From Aliidiomarina minuta (GTDB lineage: Bacteria > Pseudomonadota > Gammaproteobacteria > Enterobacterales > Alteromonadaceae), in assembly GCF_003987145.1 (NCBI RefSeq), contig NZ_PIPL01000001.1:1674001-1738000 (forward strand): a stretch of 64,000 bases of DNA. Direction: 5' to 3'. A program made the position numbers and the translations under genes. This document shows positions 17,501 to 26,129 of this stretch, piece by piece (position 1 is the stretch's first letter; each line of letters opens with the position of its first letter). Below the pieces are notes generated by a model. That model was not told the DNA's origin and ran no database searches. It saw only the letters and a program-made list of their open reading frames with translations.

Positions 17501-18423
17501 AGCGTTAAGGTTTCGCTATTAAATACCCAGCCATCTTCTTCCGGCCATAAGGCCCAGATCACCGGCCTACTCACCAATTCATGCTGAGTGCCATCACGTT
17601 CCCAGCGCAGATTATTTTCACCAAAATGAAGCTGCCCCTGGACCGGTTCTCCCTCCGCAAAATCAAGCCAGCCAGTCAGGTTAAATTCAGCTCTGTCGAT
17701 ATCAACATCCGTCACCACCTGTTCCAGCCACGGAGAAATATCCAACTGCTGAGCTTCAACATAGAGTTGCCCCTGCATAGAAGCAAAACTGTCGCCCTTT
17801 ACATCCAATATGAAATCAAGATTATTTGCAGTCACATCTGCGACCTGAAACCGGCCCAGCGCCTGGCGTTGATTCGGCTGGTTAGTCCAACTTAATTCTT
17901 CAACATAAATAGCCTTCGCGATGCCTGCCTGGTTAAGAATGCGAACCTGACTATCAATTACCTGAAAGCGCTCCAGCTGCTCTAGCAACAAGCTCTCTAA
18001 GGCGTCAAAAAGGGGCTGTTCAGTTCTTACTTCAGTAACTATGTCGGTATAATAATCCAGCTGCACGCCGCGTAGGATAAAGTTATCCAGGAGTAGCTGC
18101 CGGTCCCACAGACTTTGCCAGAAGTTGAGTACCAGATGGGTACTATCAACAGTCAGTTGAAAAGGGTAATCCTCATCCAGCTGCAACTCCAGATCCTGTA
18201 ACACCAGCGACGGCCCTGATGCAGTCCAGTCAGCGGATAATGAACCTATGCTTACCTGCTGACCATAATAGTCTTCCACAAGCTGCTCGATGTCAGCCCG
18301 ATAATGATCCAGGTAAGGTAAGCTGTAACGCGCAACGCTCAACGCAACTGCGGCCAGCACCAGCAGAAGAGCCAGTGTCAGCCAGAGTTTTCGTATAATA
18401 AAGCCGACTACACTGCGAATCAT
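14548..18423 (-). CDS. yhdP: AsmA-like lipid transport protein YhdP
   Basis: This 1291-aa protein has one N-terminal membrane helix (about residues 12-30, LWLTLALLLVLAAVAL) and a very long periplasmic beta-rich body ending in an AsmA-like C-terminal domain. This is the YhdP architecture. E. coli YhdP, with TamB and YdbH, moves phospholipids from inner to outer membrane along a hydrophobic groove. It lies between rng and nit as in relatives. The acidic tail after about residue 1265 is probably disordered. Together with the Mla operon it covers both directions of outer-membrane lipid balance. Confidence 0.93.
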   Translation of the reverse strand: MIRSVVGFIIRKLWLTLALLLVLAAVALSVARYSLPYLDHYRADIEQLVEDYYGQQVSIGSLSADWTASGPSLVLQDLELQLDEDYPFQLTVDSTHLVLNFWQSLWDRQLLLDNFILRGVQLDYYTDIVTEVRTEQPLFDALESLLLEQLERFQVIDSQVRILNQAGIAKAIYVEELSWTNQPNQRQALGRFQVADVTANNLDFILDVKGDSFASMQGQLYVEAQQLDISPWLEQVVTDVDIDRAEFNLTGWLDFAEGEPVQGQLHFGENNLRWERDGTQHELVSRPVIWALWPEEDGWVFNSETLTLELDGELWPIESVIWEYSDGQHIWNISDLELRDIGPLWSFLGTPAEQFRNWFEGTQPSGLINDVHVALDTDRNWRFHARANNLSWQTHRGVPGIEGLNLEFWSNTERGVFNITGNDVRLRSPATYDKAQHLSSIDWSGYWHRLDNGWALAVPQAAVNLPEVSFDQQLFISRQNNESPKLEWAINGRGHDLKVEHAIDLLPLQLGPGLNNYLSDALHAGNVNTMAMVWRGALQDFPYQDHDGVFQAHVEADSLDFRFQPDWPLITDTSLQLNFAQGGLTFEAEGGQLKEVDIKRIEASINDILSPHPWLLIDAEVRGSGAQGEQVFAESPLADSVGAALQQVQVQGEVEGAFSLHIPLFAAQEVNDGEAGFRAEGSIDFSGQSIFIVPVQRELESVSGQFTFANSKIGFEDVTATVFDLPVAINMQGDTSEEGYSLATEIRGEWQVADLLADIDDPLLHQHFSGSLQSLTDFTLDLDSDGYRFDWNMDTELTEMDIGMPAPFAKEQGESIIWNTRVWGDSQQLNLESYWPQALSVRGAMQTGASTFDWVAVELGDYTDKTLPVDPSGLLVDVLLAEASVNEWIPYLNLLRHREEDIESGPLPFVFELPPLEVLNADIDQLNWLGQELKRVEVKGDRKENNWRFTVNAEQARLILDLPQDLDERVEVEIDFLNLQRLNLGDSKGEVSLVEQNVFDRLPPLRMVCHICRYRDNELGRVLVELEPALEGEQLQLFNISRTGAELNVTGGWLRQDDEYQTNLKGWFASSDIGNLLQDFGTDSVVRDSSAQLEFDLYWQGDPQSFNVETLNGEAEWSLGSGYLRDVSDGGARLFSLFSLESLVRKLTLDFRDVFARGMFYSSFRGSMDIASGVVHTTNTRMNGSAGDMEVTGSTDLNQETLDYNLVYVPKVTSSLPVLLAWMVNPPSGIAALLIDRVLHDAQVISRLEYHIGGTMSEPVVTEVARDETGVDISDTELEQQLEEELNNDTN

Positions 18424-18424
18424 G

Positions 18425-19894
18425 CTACATCATCACCACATCAAACTGTTCCTGGTGATACAGCGTCTCTATCTGCACTTTGACCTGCTTACCCACAAAG
18501 ACTTCCAGTTCAGCAAGTGCATGTGACTCTTCATTCAGCAGGCCTTCAGCTACGCTGGCTGAGGCGTACACCACAAATTGATCGGCATCATAAGCTCGAT
18601 TCACCCGTACAATTTCACGCATAACTTCATAACAAACAGTTTCTACCGTTTTCATACTACCGCGTCCATGGCAGACCGGACACTCAGAAGACAACACGTG
18701 TTCGAGACTTTCGCGGGTTCGCTTGCGTGTCATTTCCACTAAGCCCAACGAGGTAAAACCATTAATGGTGGTTTTTGCCCGATCTTTGGCCAGCGCCTGC
18801 TCCAGGCTGTGCAGGACACGCCGCTTATGTTCATCGTTCTGCATATCGATAAAATCGATAATAATAATCCCGCCCAGATTGCGCAGTCGCAGTTGACGGG
18901 CAATAGCCTGGGTAGCTTCGGTGTTGGTATTAAAAATAGTTTCAGCCAGGTTACGATGACCGACAAAAGCACCGGTATTAATATCAATAGTCGTCATAGC
19001 TTCGGTCTGATCGATAATCAGACTGCCACCGGACTTCAGGTTTACTTTGCGATCAAGGGCGCGTTGAATTTCATTCTCGATATCAAACATATCGAAAATC
19101 GGCCGCTCTCCCTCATAGTACTCCAGCTTAGGCTGCAACTCAGGGATAAACTCAGCCAGAAACTCATCCAGTTGCTCATAGCTCAAGCGCGAATCAACCC
19201 GAACCCGCTCAATATTTCCGCCGACGAAGTCGCGCAGCACACGGGCACCAAGATTCAGGTCCTGATAAAGGACACCTCCTTTGGAAAAGCGCTTTTTGCG
19301 TTCCTGGATTTTTTCCCACAAGCGTCGCAGGAACTTAGCATCCTGATGCAACTCTGCTTCACCGGCACCTTCAGCGGCGGTGCGCACAATAAATCCAAGT
19401 TGCTCATCACTATGCGCAGCTACCACCCGCTTCAGACGGTCACGCTCGGCCTCGCTATCAATTCGTTGAGATACGCCGACATGATTCGAGCGCGGCGTTA
19501 ACACCAGATAACGCGAAGGAACTGTTATATCAGTGGTAAGTCGGGCGCCTTTAGTACCCAGTGGATCTTTTACCACCTGCACCATAATATGCTGGCCCTG
19601 ACGTACCAAACGAGAGATATCCCGGGCAGGAAGTTGTTCACGATCCAGCTCTTCGACATCGTCAATATGAGTGATAATGTCGGAGGCATGTAAAAAGGCG
19701 GCTTTTTCCAGGCCTATATCCACAAAGGCGGCCTGCATACCAGGGAGAACCCGGGCCACTTTGCCCATGTATACGTTGCCTACCAGGCCGCGACGCGCTT
19801 CACGTTCAATATGGATTTCCTGCAGAATACCATTCTCAACCAAAGCTACCCGGGTTTCACTGGGTGTGACGTTTATTAGAATTTCAGCGCTCAT
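18425..19894 (-). CDS. rng: Ribonuclease G
   Basis: This 489-aa protein is the length of E. coli RNase G. It has an N-terminal S1 RNA-binding domain (about residues 38-120), the two catalytic aspartates at Asp304 (TTIDINTG) and Asp347 (IIIIDFIDM), and the zinc-link cysteines C405 and C408 (ECPVCHG). It matures the 5' end of 16S rRNA and degrades some mRNAs. It lies between maf and yhdP, with 1 bp to the yhdP start, the conserved order. Confidence 0.97.
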   Translation of the reverse strand: MSAEILINVTPSETRVALVENGILQEIHIEREARRGLVGNVYMGKVARVLPGMQAAFVDIGLEKAAFLHASDIITHIDDVEELDREQLPARDISRLVRQGQHIMVQVVKDPLGTKGARLTTDITVPSRYLVLTPRSNHVGVSQRIDSEAERDRLKRVVAAHSDEQLGFIVRTAAEGAGEAELHQDAKFLRRLWEKIQERKKRFSKGGVLYQDLNLGARVLRDFVGGNIERVRVDSRLSYEQLDEFLAEFIPELQPKLEYYEGERPIFDMFDIENEIQRALDRKVNLKSGGSLIIDQTEAMTTIDINTGAFVGHRNLAETIFNTNTEATQAIARQLRLRNLGGIIIIDFIDMQNDEHKRRVLHSLEQALAKDRAKTTINGFTSLGLVEMTRKRTRESLEHVLSSECPVCHGRGSMKTVETVCYEVMREIVRVNRAYDADQFVVYASASVAEGLLNEESHALAELEVFVGKQVKVQIETLYHQEQFDVVMM

Positions 19895-19902
19895 GTCACC
19901 CC

Positions 19903-20472
19903 TTAATCCTGCTCTATACGTTGAAGCAATTGATTGGTTTCATATAAAGGCAAACCAACCACTGCGAAATAACTTCCTCTAAGCTGCTGCACGAACTTAC
20001 CGGCACGACCCTGAATTCCATAACCGCCGGCCTTATCCAAAGGTTCACCAGTAGACCAGTAGTGCTCAACTTCTGCTTCAGTAAGATGACAAAAGGTCAC
20101 TTCGGTAGTCACCAGGTCATGCAGCTCTTTTCCTTCGGTTGCCACGCAGATTGCGGTCATAACCTGATGCGTAGAGCCAGACAACTGGTCAAACATTTGT
20201 CGAAAATGATCTTTATTGCGGGGCTTTTCCAGAACCTTGCCAGCGACTACCACAATAGTGTCTGCACCCAGCACTTTGGCCTGCGGGTCAGAAACCTGCT
20301 GTAAACCAGCCTGAGCTTTTTCTATCGCCAGCCGAACGACGTACTGATGGGGCGCTTCATGCTCCTGCTGCAGTTCTTCAATTTCTGCATTAACCCGCTC
20401 GAAGGGGTGCTCCAGCATACCTAATAATTCATAACGACGTGGTGATGCCGAGGCCAAATAAAGATTTTTCAT
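19903..20472 (-). CDS. Maf-family nucleotide pyrophosphatase (dTTP/UTPase, YhdE type)
   Basis: This 189-aa protein begins MKNLYLASASPRRYELL, the Maf substrate-binding signature, and contains VLGADTIVVV. The YhdE branch hydrolyses dTTP and UTP and is linked to septum and division effects. The ATG at 20472 is chosen because it places SASPRR at residues 8-13 as in the family and overlaps the mreD stop by 4 bp; the frame is open 18 codons further but inside mreD. It sits between mreD and rng as in E. coli. Confidence 0.94.
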   Translation of the reverse strand: MKNLYLASASPRRYELLGMLEHPFERVNAEIEELQQEHEAPHQYVVRLAIEKAQAGLQQVSDPQAKVLGADTIVVVAGKVLEKPRNKDHFRQMFDQLSGSTHQVMTAICVATEGKELHDLVTTEVTFCHLTEAEVEHYWSTGEPLDKAGGYGIQGRAGKFVQQLRGSYFAVVGLPLYETNQLLQRIEQD

Positions 20473-20954
20473 ACCACTCCAAAACGACGCCGGTACTTCC
20501 TTAGTAATAAAAATAGCCAGGGCCACATAATAGCTGTGCTAATAGCAGGTAAAAAATAATGCAGCTGCAAAGCCGCGTTATTCAAATAATACTCAATAAG
20601 ATAGACTACAGAGCGCTCTACCACTGCTAATACCAGTATGAAAAATGCCTGCTGAGATAACGAGAAATTACGCACCCTTTGATAATGCCGTGCTACTACA
20701 TAACCTACCAAAGCATAAGCCGCCGCATGAATGCCAAGCGTCGAGCCCATGAGGATATCCATCGCAATACCGACTACGAAACATGAACCTATATTGAGCC
20801 GATGCGGTAATGCCAACACCCAATACAAGAGTATCATTAGCGCCCATTCTGGCCGCCAGGCTGACAGTCCGGAAGACATAGGAATCACTGAGAGTACCAG
20901 GCCTAACAACAAAGCCATAAAGATGGTTACGCGCTGCGCAAATACAGATGTCAT
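20469..20954 (-). CDS. mreD: Rod shape-determining protein MreD
   Basis: This 161-aa protein is almost entirely membrane-spanning, with about five helices. It contains the MreD patterns SAWRPEWALMILLYWVLALPHR and GIAMDILMGSTLG. MreD is an inner-membrane part of the elongasome with MreC, RodA and PBP2. The stop of mreC coincides with its first base, and its stop overlaps maf by 4 bp. Confidence 0.94.
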   Translation of the reverse strand: MTSVFAQRVTIFMALLLGLVLSVIPMSSGLSAWRPEWALMILLYWVLALPHRLNIGSCFVVGIAMDILMGSTLGIHAAAYALVGYVVARHYQRVRNFSLSQQAFFILVLAVVERSVVYLIEYYLNNAALQLHYFLPAISTAIMWPWLFLLLRKYRRRFGVV

Positions 20955-21835
20955 TATTCGCTGCCCTCTCGGTTCTGGCCTCGGCTGAGTGGATTAAATA
21001 TCGGCTGTCGGTCCGAATCCGGTTGCCACAGTAATAACACCATGCGAATTCGATCCAGGTTTGAAGCGGGCTCTGCAGAAACCTGAGCAAAGGGTAATGA
21101 TTCATCGCGAATGATTTCTGTAATGCGGGCAACTGGGTAGCCCTCGGGGAAAAGTCCGCCGAGACCGGATGTTACCAACAAGTCGCCAACTTCAAGCTCT
21201 GTAGAATGGGGAACATGCATCAACTCCAGGCGTTCAGTTTCGCCAACCCCCTGAGCAACCACTCTGATACCACTGCGGTCCGAGCGAGTAGGCAGACCAT
21301 GGCCCTGATCAGAAATAAGAATTATGCGCGCGGTAGTTAACCCAATACTGGCAATCTGACCAATAATGCCGCGGTCGTCAATAACTGGCTGACCGATAAA
21401 AGCCCCGTGCAGGGTACCTTTGTTGATAACCACTTGCTGACTAAAAGGGTCAGAGTCGACCGCTATTACTTCTGCCACCATGCGCAGGCTTTCCGCCTGG
21501 GCATCAGAACCTAATAAATTACGTAAACGCCGATTCTCACTGCTAAGAAAGTCATAACGTTGCATTGCGCCTTGTAAGTCCAGGACTTCATCACGCAATG
21601 CGCGATTTTCCTCATGCAGACTGCTTCGTGTCCGCATGGCGCCATACAATCCCTGAAGGGCCTGCTCTGGCATACGTGCGATATACTGAACCGGACTAAC
21701 GAGAGAGTTGAGCACCAACCGAACTTCTTGCATGGCGCCCAGTCTGTTGTCTAGAAAAATAAGCAAAAACGCTAGCACTAAGGCTAGCGTCAGGCGCCCT
21801 TTTAAGGAGATGTTCTGGACAAAAAGCGGATTCAC
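20954..21835 (-). CDS. mreC: Cell shape-determining protein MreC
   Basis: This 293-aa protein has a membrane helix (about residues 13-30), a coiled coil (about 68-105, SSLHEENRALRDEVLDL) and the periplasmic beta-barrel region with DRGIIGQI and TSGLGGLFPEGYPV. MreC links cytoplasmic MreB filaments to the wall-synthesis enzymes. It starts 3 bp after mreB ends. Confidence 0.95.
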   Translation of the reverse strand: MNPLFVQNISLKGRLTLALVLAFLLIFLDNRLGAMQEVRLVLNSLVSPVQYIARMPEQALQGLYGAMRTRSSLHEENRALRDEVLDLQGAMQRYDFLSSENRRLRNLLGSDAQAESLRMVAEVIAVDSDPFSQQVVINKGTLHGAFIGQPVIDDRGIIGQIASIGLTTARIILISDQGHGLPTRSDRSGIRVVAQGVGETERLELMHVPHSTELEVGDLLVTSGLGGLFPEGYPVARITEIIRDESLPFAQVSAEPASNLDRIRMVLLLWQPDSDRQPIFNPLSRGQNREGSE

Positions 21836-21838
21836 CGT

Positions 21839-22882
21839 TTACTCGTAGCTAAACAAATCACCGCCGTGCATATCGATCATTTCGAGAGCTTTCCCACCAC
21901 CGCGTGCTACGCAGGTCAGGGGATCGTCAGCGATAATAACCGGTATGCCGGTCTCTTCCATGAGCAATCGGTCTAAATCTTTGAGCAAAGCACCACCACC
22001 GGTAAGTACCATGCCTCGTTCGGAGATATCAGACGCCAGTTCCGGCGGCGACTGCTCAAGCGCTACCATGACGGCACTCACAATTCCCGATAACGGTTCT
22101 TGTAATGCCTCCAGAATTTCGCCACTGGTCAGGGTAAATGAACGGGGAACACCCTCTGCAAGGTTACGACCACGGACTTCAATTTCTTTCATATCATCGG
22201 TCGGGAAAGCAGTACCAATTTCATGCTTAATACGTTCCGCAGTAGCTTCACCAATAAGGGAACCAAAATTACGACGTACATAATTAATAATAGCTTCGTC
22301 AAATTTATCGCCACCAATGCGCACTGAAGATGAGTACACCACGCCATTAAGTGAGATAATAGCTACTTCGGTGGTACCACCACCGATATCTACCACCATA
22401 GAACCGGTTGCCTCAGAAACGGGCAATCCAGAACCAATAGCTGCCGCCATAGGTTCATCTATCAGATAAACCTCGCGGGCGCCTGCACCTAAGGCCGATT
22501 CGCGGATAGCCCGACGTTCAACCTGAGTAGAACCACAAGGTACGCAGACTAAAACTCGTGGACTAGGCCGGAAGTAACGGCTGTCATGCACGGTTTTAAT
22601 AAAGTGCTGAAGCATTTTCTCAGTTACATAAAAATCGGCAATAACGCCGTCTTTCATGGGCCGAATAGCTTTGATGTTACCCGGCGTGCGACCCAGCATT
22701 TGCTTAGCCGCGGTGCCTACCGCGGCGACACTTTTGGGGCCGCCTGAACGCTCCTGACGAATAGCCACAACTGATGGCTCATTCAGCACGATGCCTTCAT
22801 CTTTTACATAAATAAGGGTGTTTGCCGTGCCTAAATCGATCGACAAATCATTGGAAAATACACCGCGCAACTTCTTAAACAT
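21839..22882 (-). CDS. mreB: Rod shape-determining protein MreB
   Basis: This 347-aa bacterial actin has the N-terminal SIDLGTANTLIYV phosphate loop, the VVDIGGGTTEVA second phosphate loop and LTGGGALL. It polymerises beneath the inner membrane and guides wall elongation. It heads the mreB-C-D-maf-rng-yhdP-nit-tldD series. In Vibrio and Shewanella mreB lies just beyond mshQ; here a coiled-coil/FGE protein and then the rearranged msh locus follow. Confidence 0.97.
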   Translation of the reverse strand: MFKKLRGVFSNDLSIDLGTANTLIYVKDEGIVLNEPSVVAIRQERSGGPKSVAAVGTAAKQMLGRTPGNIKAIRPMKDGVIADFYVTEKMLQHFIKTVHDSRYFRPSPRVLVCVPCGSTQVERRAIRESALGAGAREVYLIDEPMAAAIGSGLPVSEATGSMVVDIGGGTTEVAIISLNGVVYSSSVRIGGDKFDEAIINYVRRNFGSLIGEATAERIKHEIGTAFPTDDMKEIEVRGRNLAEGVPRSFTLTSGEILEALQEPLSGIVSAVMVALEQSPPELASDISERGMVLTGGGALLKDLDRLLMEETGIPVIIADDPLTCVARGGGKALEMIDMHGGDLFSYE

Positions 22883-23004
22883 GGAGGGCCGTTCCCTTTT
22901 TACTGAAAAGTGGTGGAAATATTCCTAACTCTATCAAGCTGGATGGGTTGGAGCAAGCAGCAAAGGCAGTAATGGTAGGGGCTTTACTTAATCTGGTTGA
23001 AGAA

Positions 23005-23029
23005 AACCCTACAACAGTGTTTCAGGGTT
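23005..23029 (-). terminator. Candidate terminator after the FGE-fold gene
   Basis: On the minus strand AACCCT and AGGGTT form a 6-bp stem, with a short inner AAC/GTT stem, and TTTTC follows the hairpin. It lies about 10 bp after the stop of the FGE-fold gene and before mreB on the same strand, so it probably separates the two transcription units. The T-run is short. Confidence 0.5.
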
Positions 23030-23039
23030 CTTCGGACTA

Positions 23040-24911
23040 TCACTCGGAGCGCGTTACGCGAAATCCGATGTAGTTTGCGCTAAAGCCAGATGAAATTTCC
23101 ATACGGGCTGAAGCACGAGCCAGACTAGGAGCGAAGTTAAAAGCACCACCACGCACTACGCTACCTGAGCTTTTGTCTCTTTGTGTCCACTCCCAGACAT
23201 TACCAACAGTGTCATATAAACCCCATTGATTACTTTCATAAGTACCCACAGGCGATGGTTGTTGACCTGACCAGTCACCACCACAGCCGCGACAATTTGC
23301 CTGACCTACACCGACGCTATCACCCCACCAGTAATCGCTTCTCTGACCGGCGCGGGCACTATATTCCCATTGTCCTTCAGTCGGAATGCTGTACTGCTTG
23401 CCCGTGGTACGGGTTAACCAGCGGGCATATTCTGCTGCATCTCTATCGCTTACGCAGGTCACTGGCATATCGTCGGACACTTCATAACCTGGGTTTTGCC
23501 AGTTCAGCTGGCTGCTTTTAACCGGCTGGCCTTCCTGCAACTGAGCACAGCCTGCGCCTTCTTCAGCGTCAGTAATATGGTTAGTCGCATCGATAAACGC
23601 ATTAAACTGACTCACCGTAACCGGGGCTACAGAAACCGCAAAAGGCGCTTCAAACTCGACGCTACGCACAGGACGTTCATTGCTACGTCCATTACCAGAA
23701 ACGTCACCTACCCGACCACGGCCAGGCGGCATAACGATCAGGGAAGGGCCTTCCAAATCTGAACTAAGGACGTCCTGAATACGTTCACCCGCAGCAAACA
23801 CAAACTGAGAACGCGATAATTCGCCGCGCACTACAGTCGATTCGCGCAGATCTACAGAAGTTTCATAACGGTCGTAACCATGGCGAGCTATTTCAACATT
23901 ATGACGACCCGGTTCCAGCATCACTTCTACGGGCGTAGAGCCATACCGCTGACCATCGATATAAACCTGATCATTATGCACATTAGAACGAATAACGAGC
24001 CGGTGCATGACCGACTCAGTTTCAGGCTTTTTTACCACTTCACGCTCCCCCGGGGAACGTTCAGCACTAGTACTTTCATTACAATATCTTTGGTCCAGAC
24101 CTAACAATTCACACGCATGATTTCGTGGCAAACGCCCTTCCATCTGAACTTTCAGACGAACATCATAACCACGTTGGCCACTGTATTCAGAGCTGACCAC
24201 GTTAGAACCTACAACGCGTACATCAACGCCGCTCTCTTCTCTGCGCTCGCTGACCAGATCAGTTTCACTCAGGTTATCGAATAAAGTACTCAGATAGGAC
24301 TGAGAAGCACGCTGCTTAGCCATAAGCTCGGCGCGGCTTTCACATTGGCGAATGGTTTCATCACGATCACAGGTTAGTGACTGACTAGCCTCCAGTTCCC
24401 CGCGGCGATTAAACTCATCGCGTAAACGATTAACCCGGGCAAATCTATGTTGCTCTTTGAGCAACTCAAGCTGATTGACCAGGCTATGTTTACTCAGCCG
24501 AATACGCTCGGACTCAGACTGCTTACCCGAAAGTTCAGTAGTCTTCACGGCTACTTGTTCCAGGTTCTGCTGATGAGCACGCACGGCACTCTGATACTCT
24601 GACTGAGCTGCAGAAATATCCGTGTCGGGGTTATCTACCATTTCCCGGTACAAGCGGTTCATCTGGTCAAGAGCCTGGCGTCTTTGCCGTTCAAGCCCTG
24701 AACTCTGCTCACGCAACTGAGTTAACTGCTGGCGTAGACGCTGTTCTTCAGCTGTCATCTGATCAACCTGATCAGTGAAACTGTTGTACTGCATCTGTAC
24801 CTGGTTAATTCTGGCCTCTATTTCAGAGACTGATGCTTTTTCTTCTGCTTGTGCGGGGAGCCAAGCCAGAGAAACAGCTGTTATTATTAGTGCAACTTGA
24901 ACCAATCGCAT
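23040..24911 (-). CDS. Exported coiled-coil, PEGA and FGE-fold protein of unknown function
   Basis: This ~623-aa protein has a signal peptide ending at AQA (about residue 23), a long coiled coil (about 28-175), a PEGA surface-layer-type domain (about 303-368, with VYIDGQRYGSTPVEVML) and a C-terminal formylglycine-generating-enzyme/SUMF1-like domain (about 388-622, with PTEGQWEYSARAG, NVWEWT, VVRGGAF). The two active-site cysteines of true FGE are missing: the region after RGGAF reads NFAPSLARAS. An enzymatic role in sulfatase activation is therefore unlikely and a binding or structural role in the periplasm is inferred. The ATG at 24911 has better Shine-Dalgarno spacing (GAGG, 6 bp) than the one at 24914. 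It lies between mreB and mshC. Confidence 0.85.
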   Translation of the reverse strand: MRLVQVALIITAVSLAWLPAQAEEKASVSEIEARINQVQMQYNSFTDQVDQMTAEEQRLRQQLTQLREQSSGLERQRRQALDQMNRLYREMVDNPDTDISAAQSEYQSAVRAHQQNLEQVAVKTTELSGKQSESERIRLSKHSLVNQLELLKEQHRFARVNRLRDEFNRRGELEASQSLTCDRDETIRQCESRAELMAKQRASQSYLSTLFDNLSETDLVSERREESGVDVRVVGSNVVSSEYSGQRGYDVRLKVQMEGRLPRNHACELLGLDQRYCNESTSAERSPGEREVVKKPETESVMHRLVIRSNVHNDQVYIDGQRYGSTPVEVMLEPGRHNVEIARHGYDRYETSVDLRESTVVRGELSRSQFVFAAGERIQDVLSSDLEGPSLIVMPPGRGRVGDVSGNGRSNERPVRSVEFEAPFAVSVAPVTVSQFNAFIDATNHITDAEEGAGCAQLQEGQPVKSSQLNWQNPGYEVSDDMPVTCVSDRDAAEYARWLTRTTGKQYSIPTEGQWEYSARAGQRSDYWWGDSVGVGQANCRGCGGDWSGQQPSPVGTYESNQWGLYDTVGNVWEWTQRDKSSGSVVRGGAFNFAPSLARASARMEISSGFSANYIGFRVTRSE

Positions 24912-24956
24912 CATTTTCCTCGATATGTGTCGACTTTTCCCTACGGAAACAGTCTT

Positions 24957-24985
24957 ATGCTATTTGTTGCAAGGTTAAATGGCAA
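24957..24985 (-). promoter_or_regulatory. Candidate sigma-70 promoter for the FGE-fold gene
   Basis: On the minus strand TTGCCA (5 of 6 to the -35 consensus) and TAGCAT (4 of 6 to the -10) are separated by 17 bp, about 45 bp upstream of the start codon. This is a motif match only, but spacing and position are good. It lies in the 136-bp gap after mshC, so this gene is probably transcribed on its own. Confidence 0.45.
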
Positions 24986-25047
24986 GCATACAGATCGCAT
25001 TACTGATTAAAAAGTTATTTGTTTATTAATTAGTCATGCTGCAGCCC

Positions 25048-25518
25048 TTAACAGACACCACTTCTTATAAAACCCTGTGTATTGATACAAAGCTGCCGAC
25101 TAGCGGCGCCAGACCCACTTAATGTGATTTCCAGAGCAATATTTCCACATTGCTCGCCTATACAACCCAGACTATTGAAGCATATTGGCCAGCTTTCGCC
25201 TTGCAAAGTCAAATCCAGGTTACCTGTAGCTATTGCGTCTGTCTCAATTGTTATCGGCAAACTGCCGCAATCCTTAACACCGACGAGCTGAGAATTATCC
25301 ATTGCAACGCCGTAATAAGCACCATACTGGAAAAATTTTTCGGTATCCTGCATAGCTCGTTGTTGCTGCAACCGAAACAGACTAATCATACTCGCCTGAA
25401 TACCCGTTAAATCACTGTCTTGAGTCGAGAATAAACGCGGCGCAGCATAGACTGACAGAATGCCTAAAATAACAATCACGATAATAAGTTCAACCAGCGT
25501 AAAGCCTTTCGCTCTCAT
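25048..25518 (-). CDS. mshC: MSHA minor prepilin MshC
   Basis: This 156-aa type IV prepilin has a short leader MRAKG and the cleavage/assembly segment FTLVELIIVIVILGILSVYAAP. Its C-terminal region has several cysteines (DCGS, ICFN, CIGEQCG) that may form disulfides. The call MshC rests on size, the AAPRLFS-type start of the globular domain and position next to mshD. It is transcribed away from mshD, on the opposite strand, with 74 bp between the starts; in other species mshC, D, O, P and Q run in one direction. Confidence 0.85.
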   Translation of the reverse strand: MRAKGFTLVELIIVIVILGILSVYAAPRLFSTQDSDLTGIQASMISLFRLQQQRAMQDTEKFFQYGAYYGVAMDNSQLVGVKDCGSLPITIETDAIATGNLDLTLQGESWPICFNSLGCIGEQCGNIALEITLSGSGAASRQLCINTQGFIRSGVC

Positions 25519-25592
25519 TAGCTGCTTTTCCTGTTATCAAATGCATTTAACACAGTATACTGGGTCTGAGTTCAAAAAATAGACGTGCGACT

Positions 25593-26129
25593 ATGCCATA
25601 TAAAAAAATACAACAAGGTTTCACCCTGATTGAAATTATCATGGGTATCGTCGTTTTAGCCATTGCACTGCTATTAATTACTTCCGTCTTACTGCCTGCC
25701 GCACGGCAAAGTATTACGCCTGTTTATCAGGTACGCGCTGCCGAGCTGGGGCAATCTTTGCTGAATGAAATTATGGCCAAAAGCTTTGATCAGGCCAGCG
25801 ACCGCCGCGGTGGTCGCCAGCGCTGTAAGGCTGACCAGGAACCTTTGTGTACCGCCCCAGATCAACTAGGCCCGGATAACACAGAGACCCGCGATCGCTT
25901 TAATGATGTCGATGATTATCACGGGTTATCAGGCAGTGTAGAAAGCGCATTGGGTGAAGATTTAAGCGACCTGTATCCCGGCTTCAGCGTTCAGATTAAT
26001 GTTTGTTATAGTGATGCCAATGCCAGCCAGTGTCTGAACGAAATCACACTATTTAAACGAGTTCAGATCACCGTTTTCACACCAGATAATCAACCTTTTG
26101 AATTCAGCGCGTTGCGAGGAAACTTTTAA
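25593..26129 (+). CDS. mshD: MSHA minor prepilin MshD
   Basis: This 178-aa protein has prepilin leader MPYKKIQQG and N-terminal helix FTLIEIIMGIVVLAIALLLI. The body matches MshD: PAARQS, then LGQSLLNEIMAKSFDQ. As a minor pseudopilin it would act in priming or tip assembly of the MSHA pilus in the periplasm. It starts a plus-strand mshD-O-P-Q operon; its stop overlaps the mshO start by one base. Confidence 0.9.
   Translation: MPYKKIQQGFTLIEIIMGIVVLAIALLLITSVLLPAARQSITPVYQVRAAELGQSLLNEIMAKSFDQASDRRGGRQRCKADQEPLCTAPDQLGPDNTETRDRFNDVDDYHGLSGSVESALGEDLSDLYPGFSVQINVCYSDANASQCLNEITLFKRVQITVFTPDNQPFEFSALRGNF

Noticed and set aside
18809..19501. 230-codon open frame on the plus strand
   Set aside because: It lies fully inside rng on the other strand, has no recognisable domain and no ribosome-binding site; rng has all its catalytic residues.
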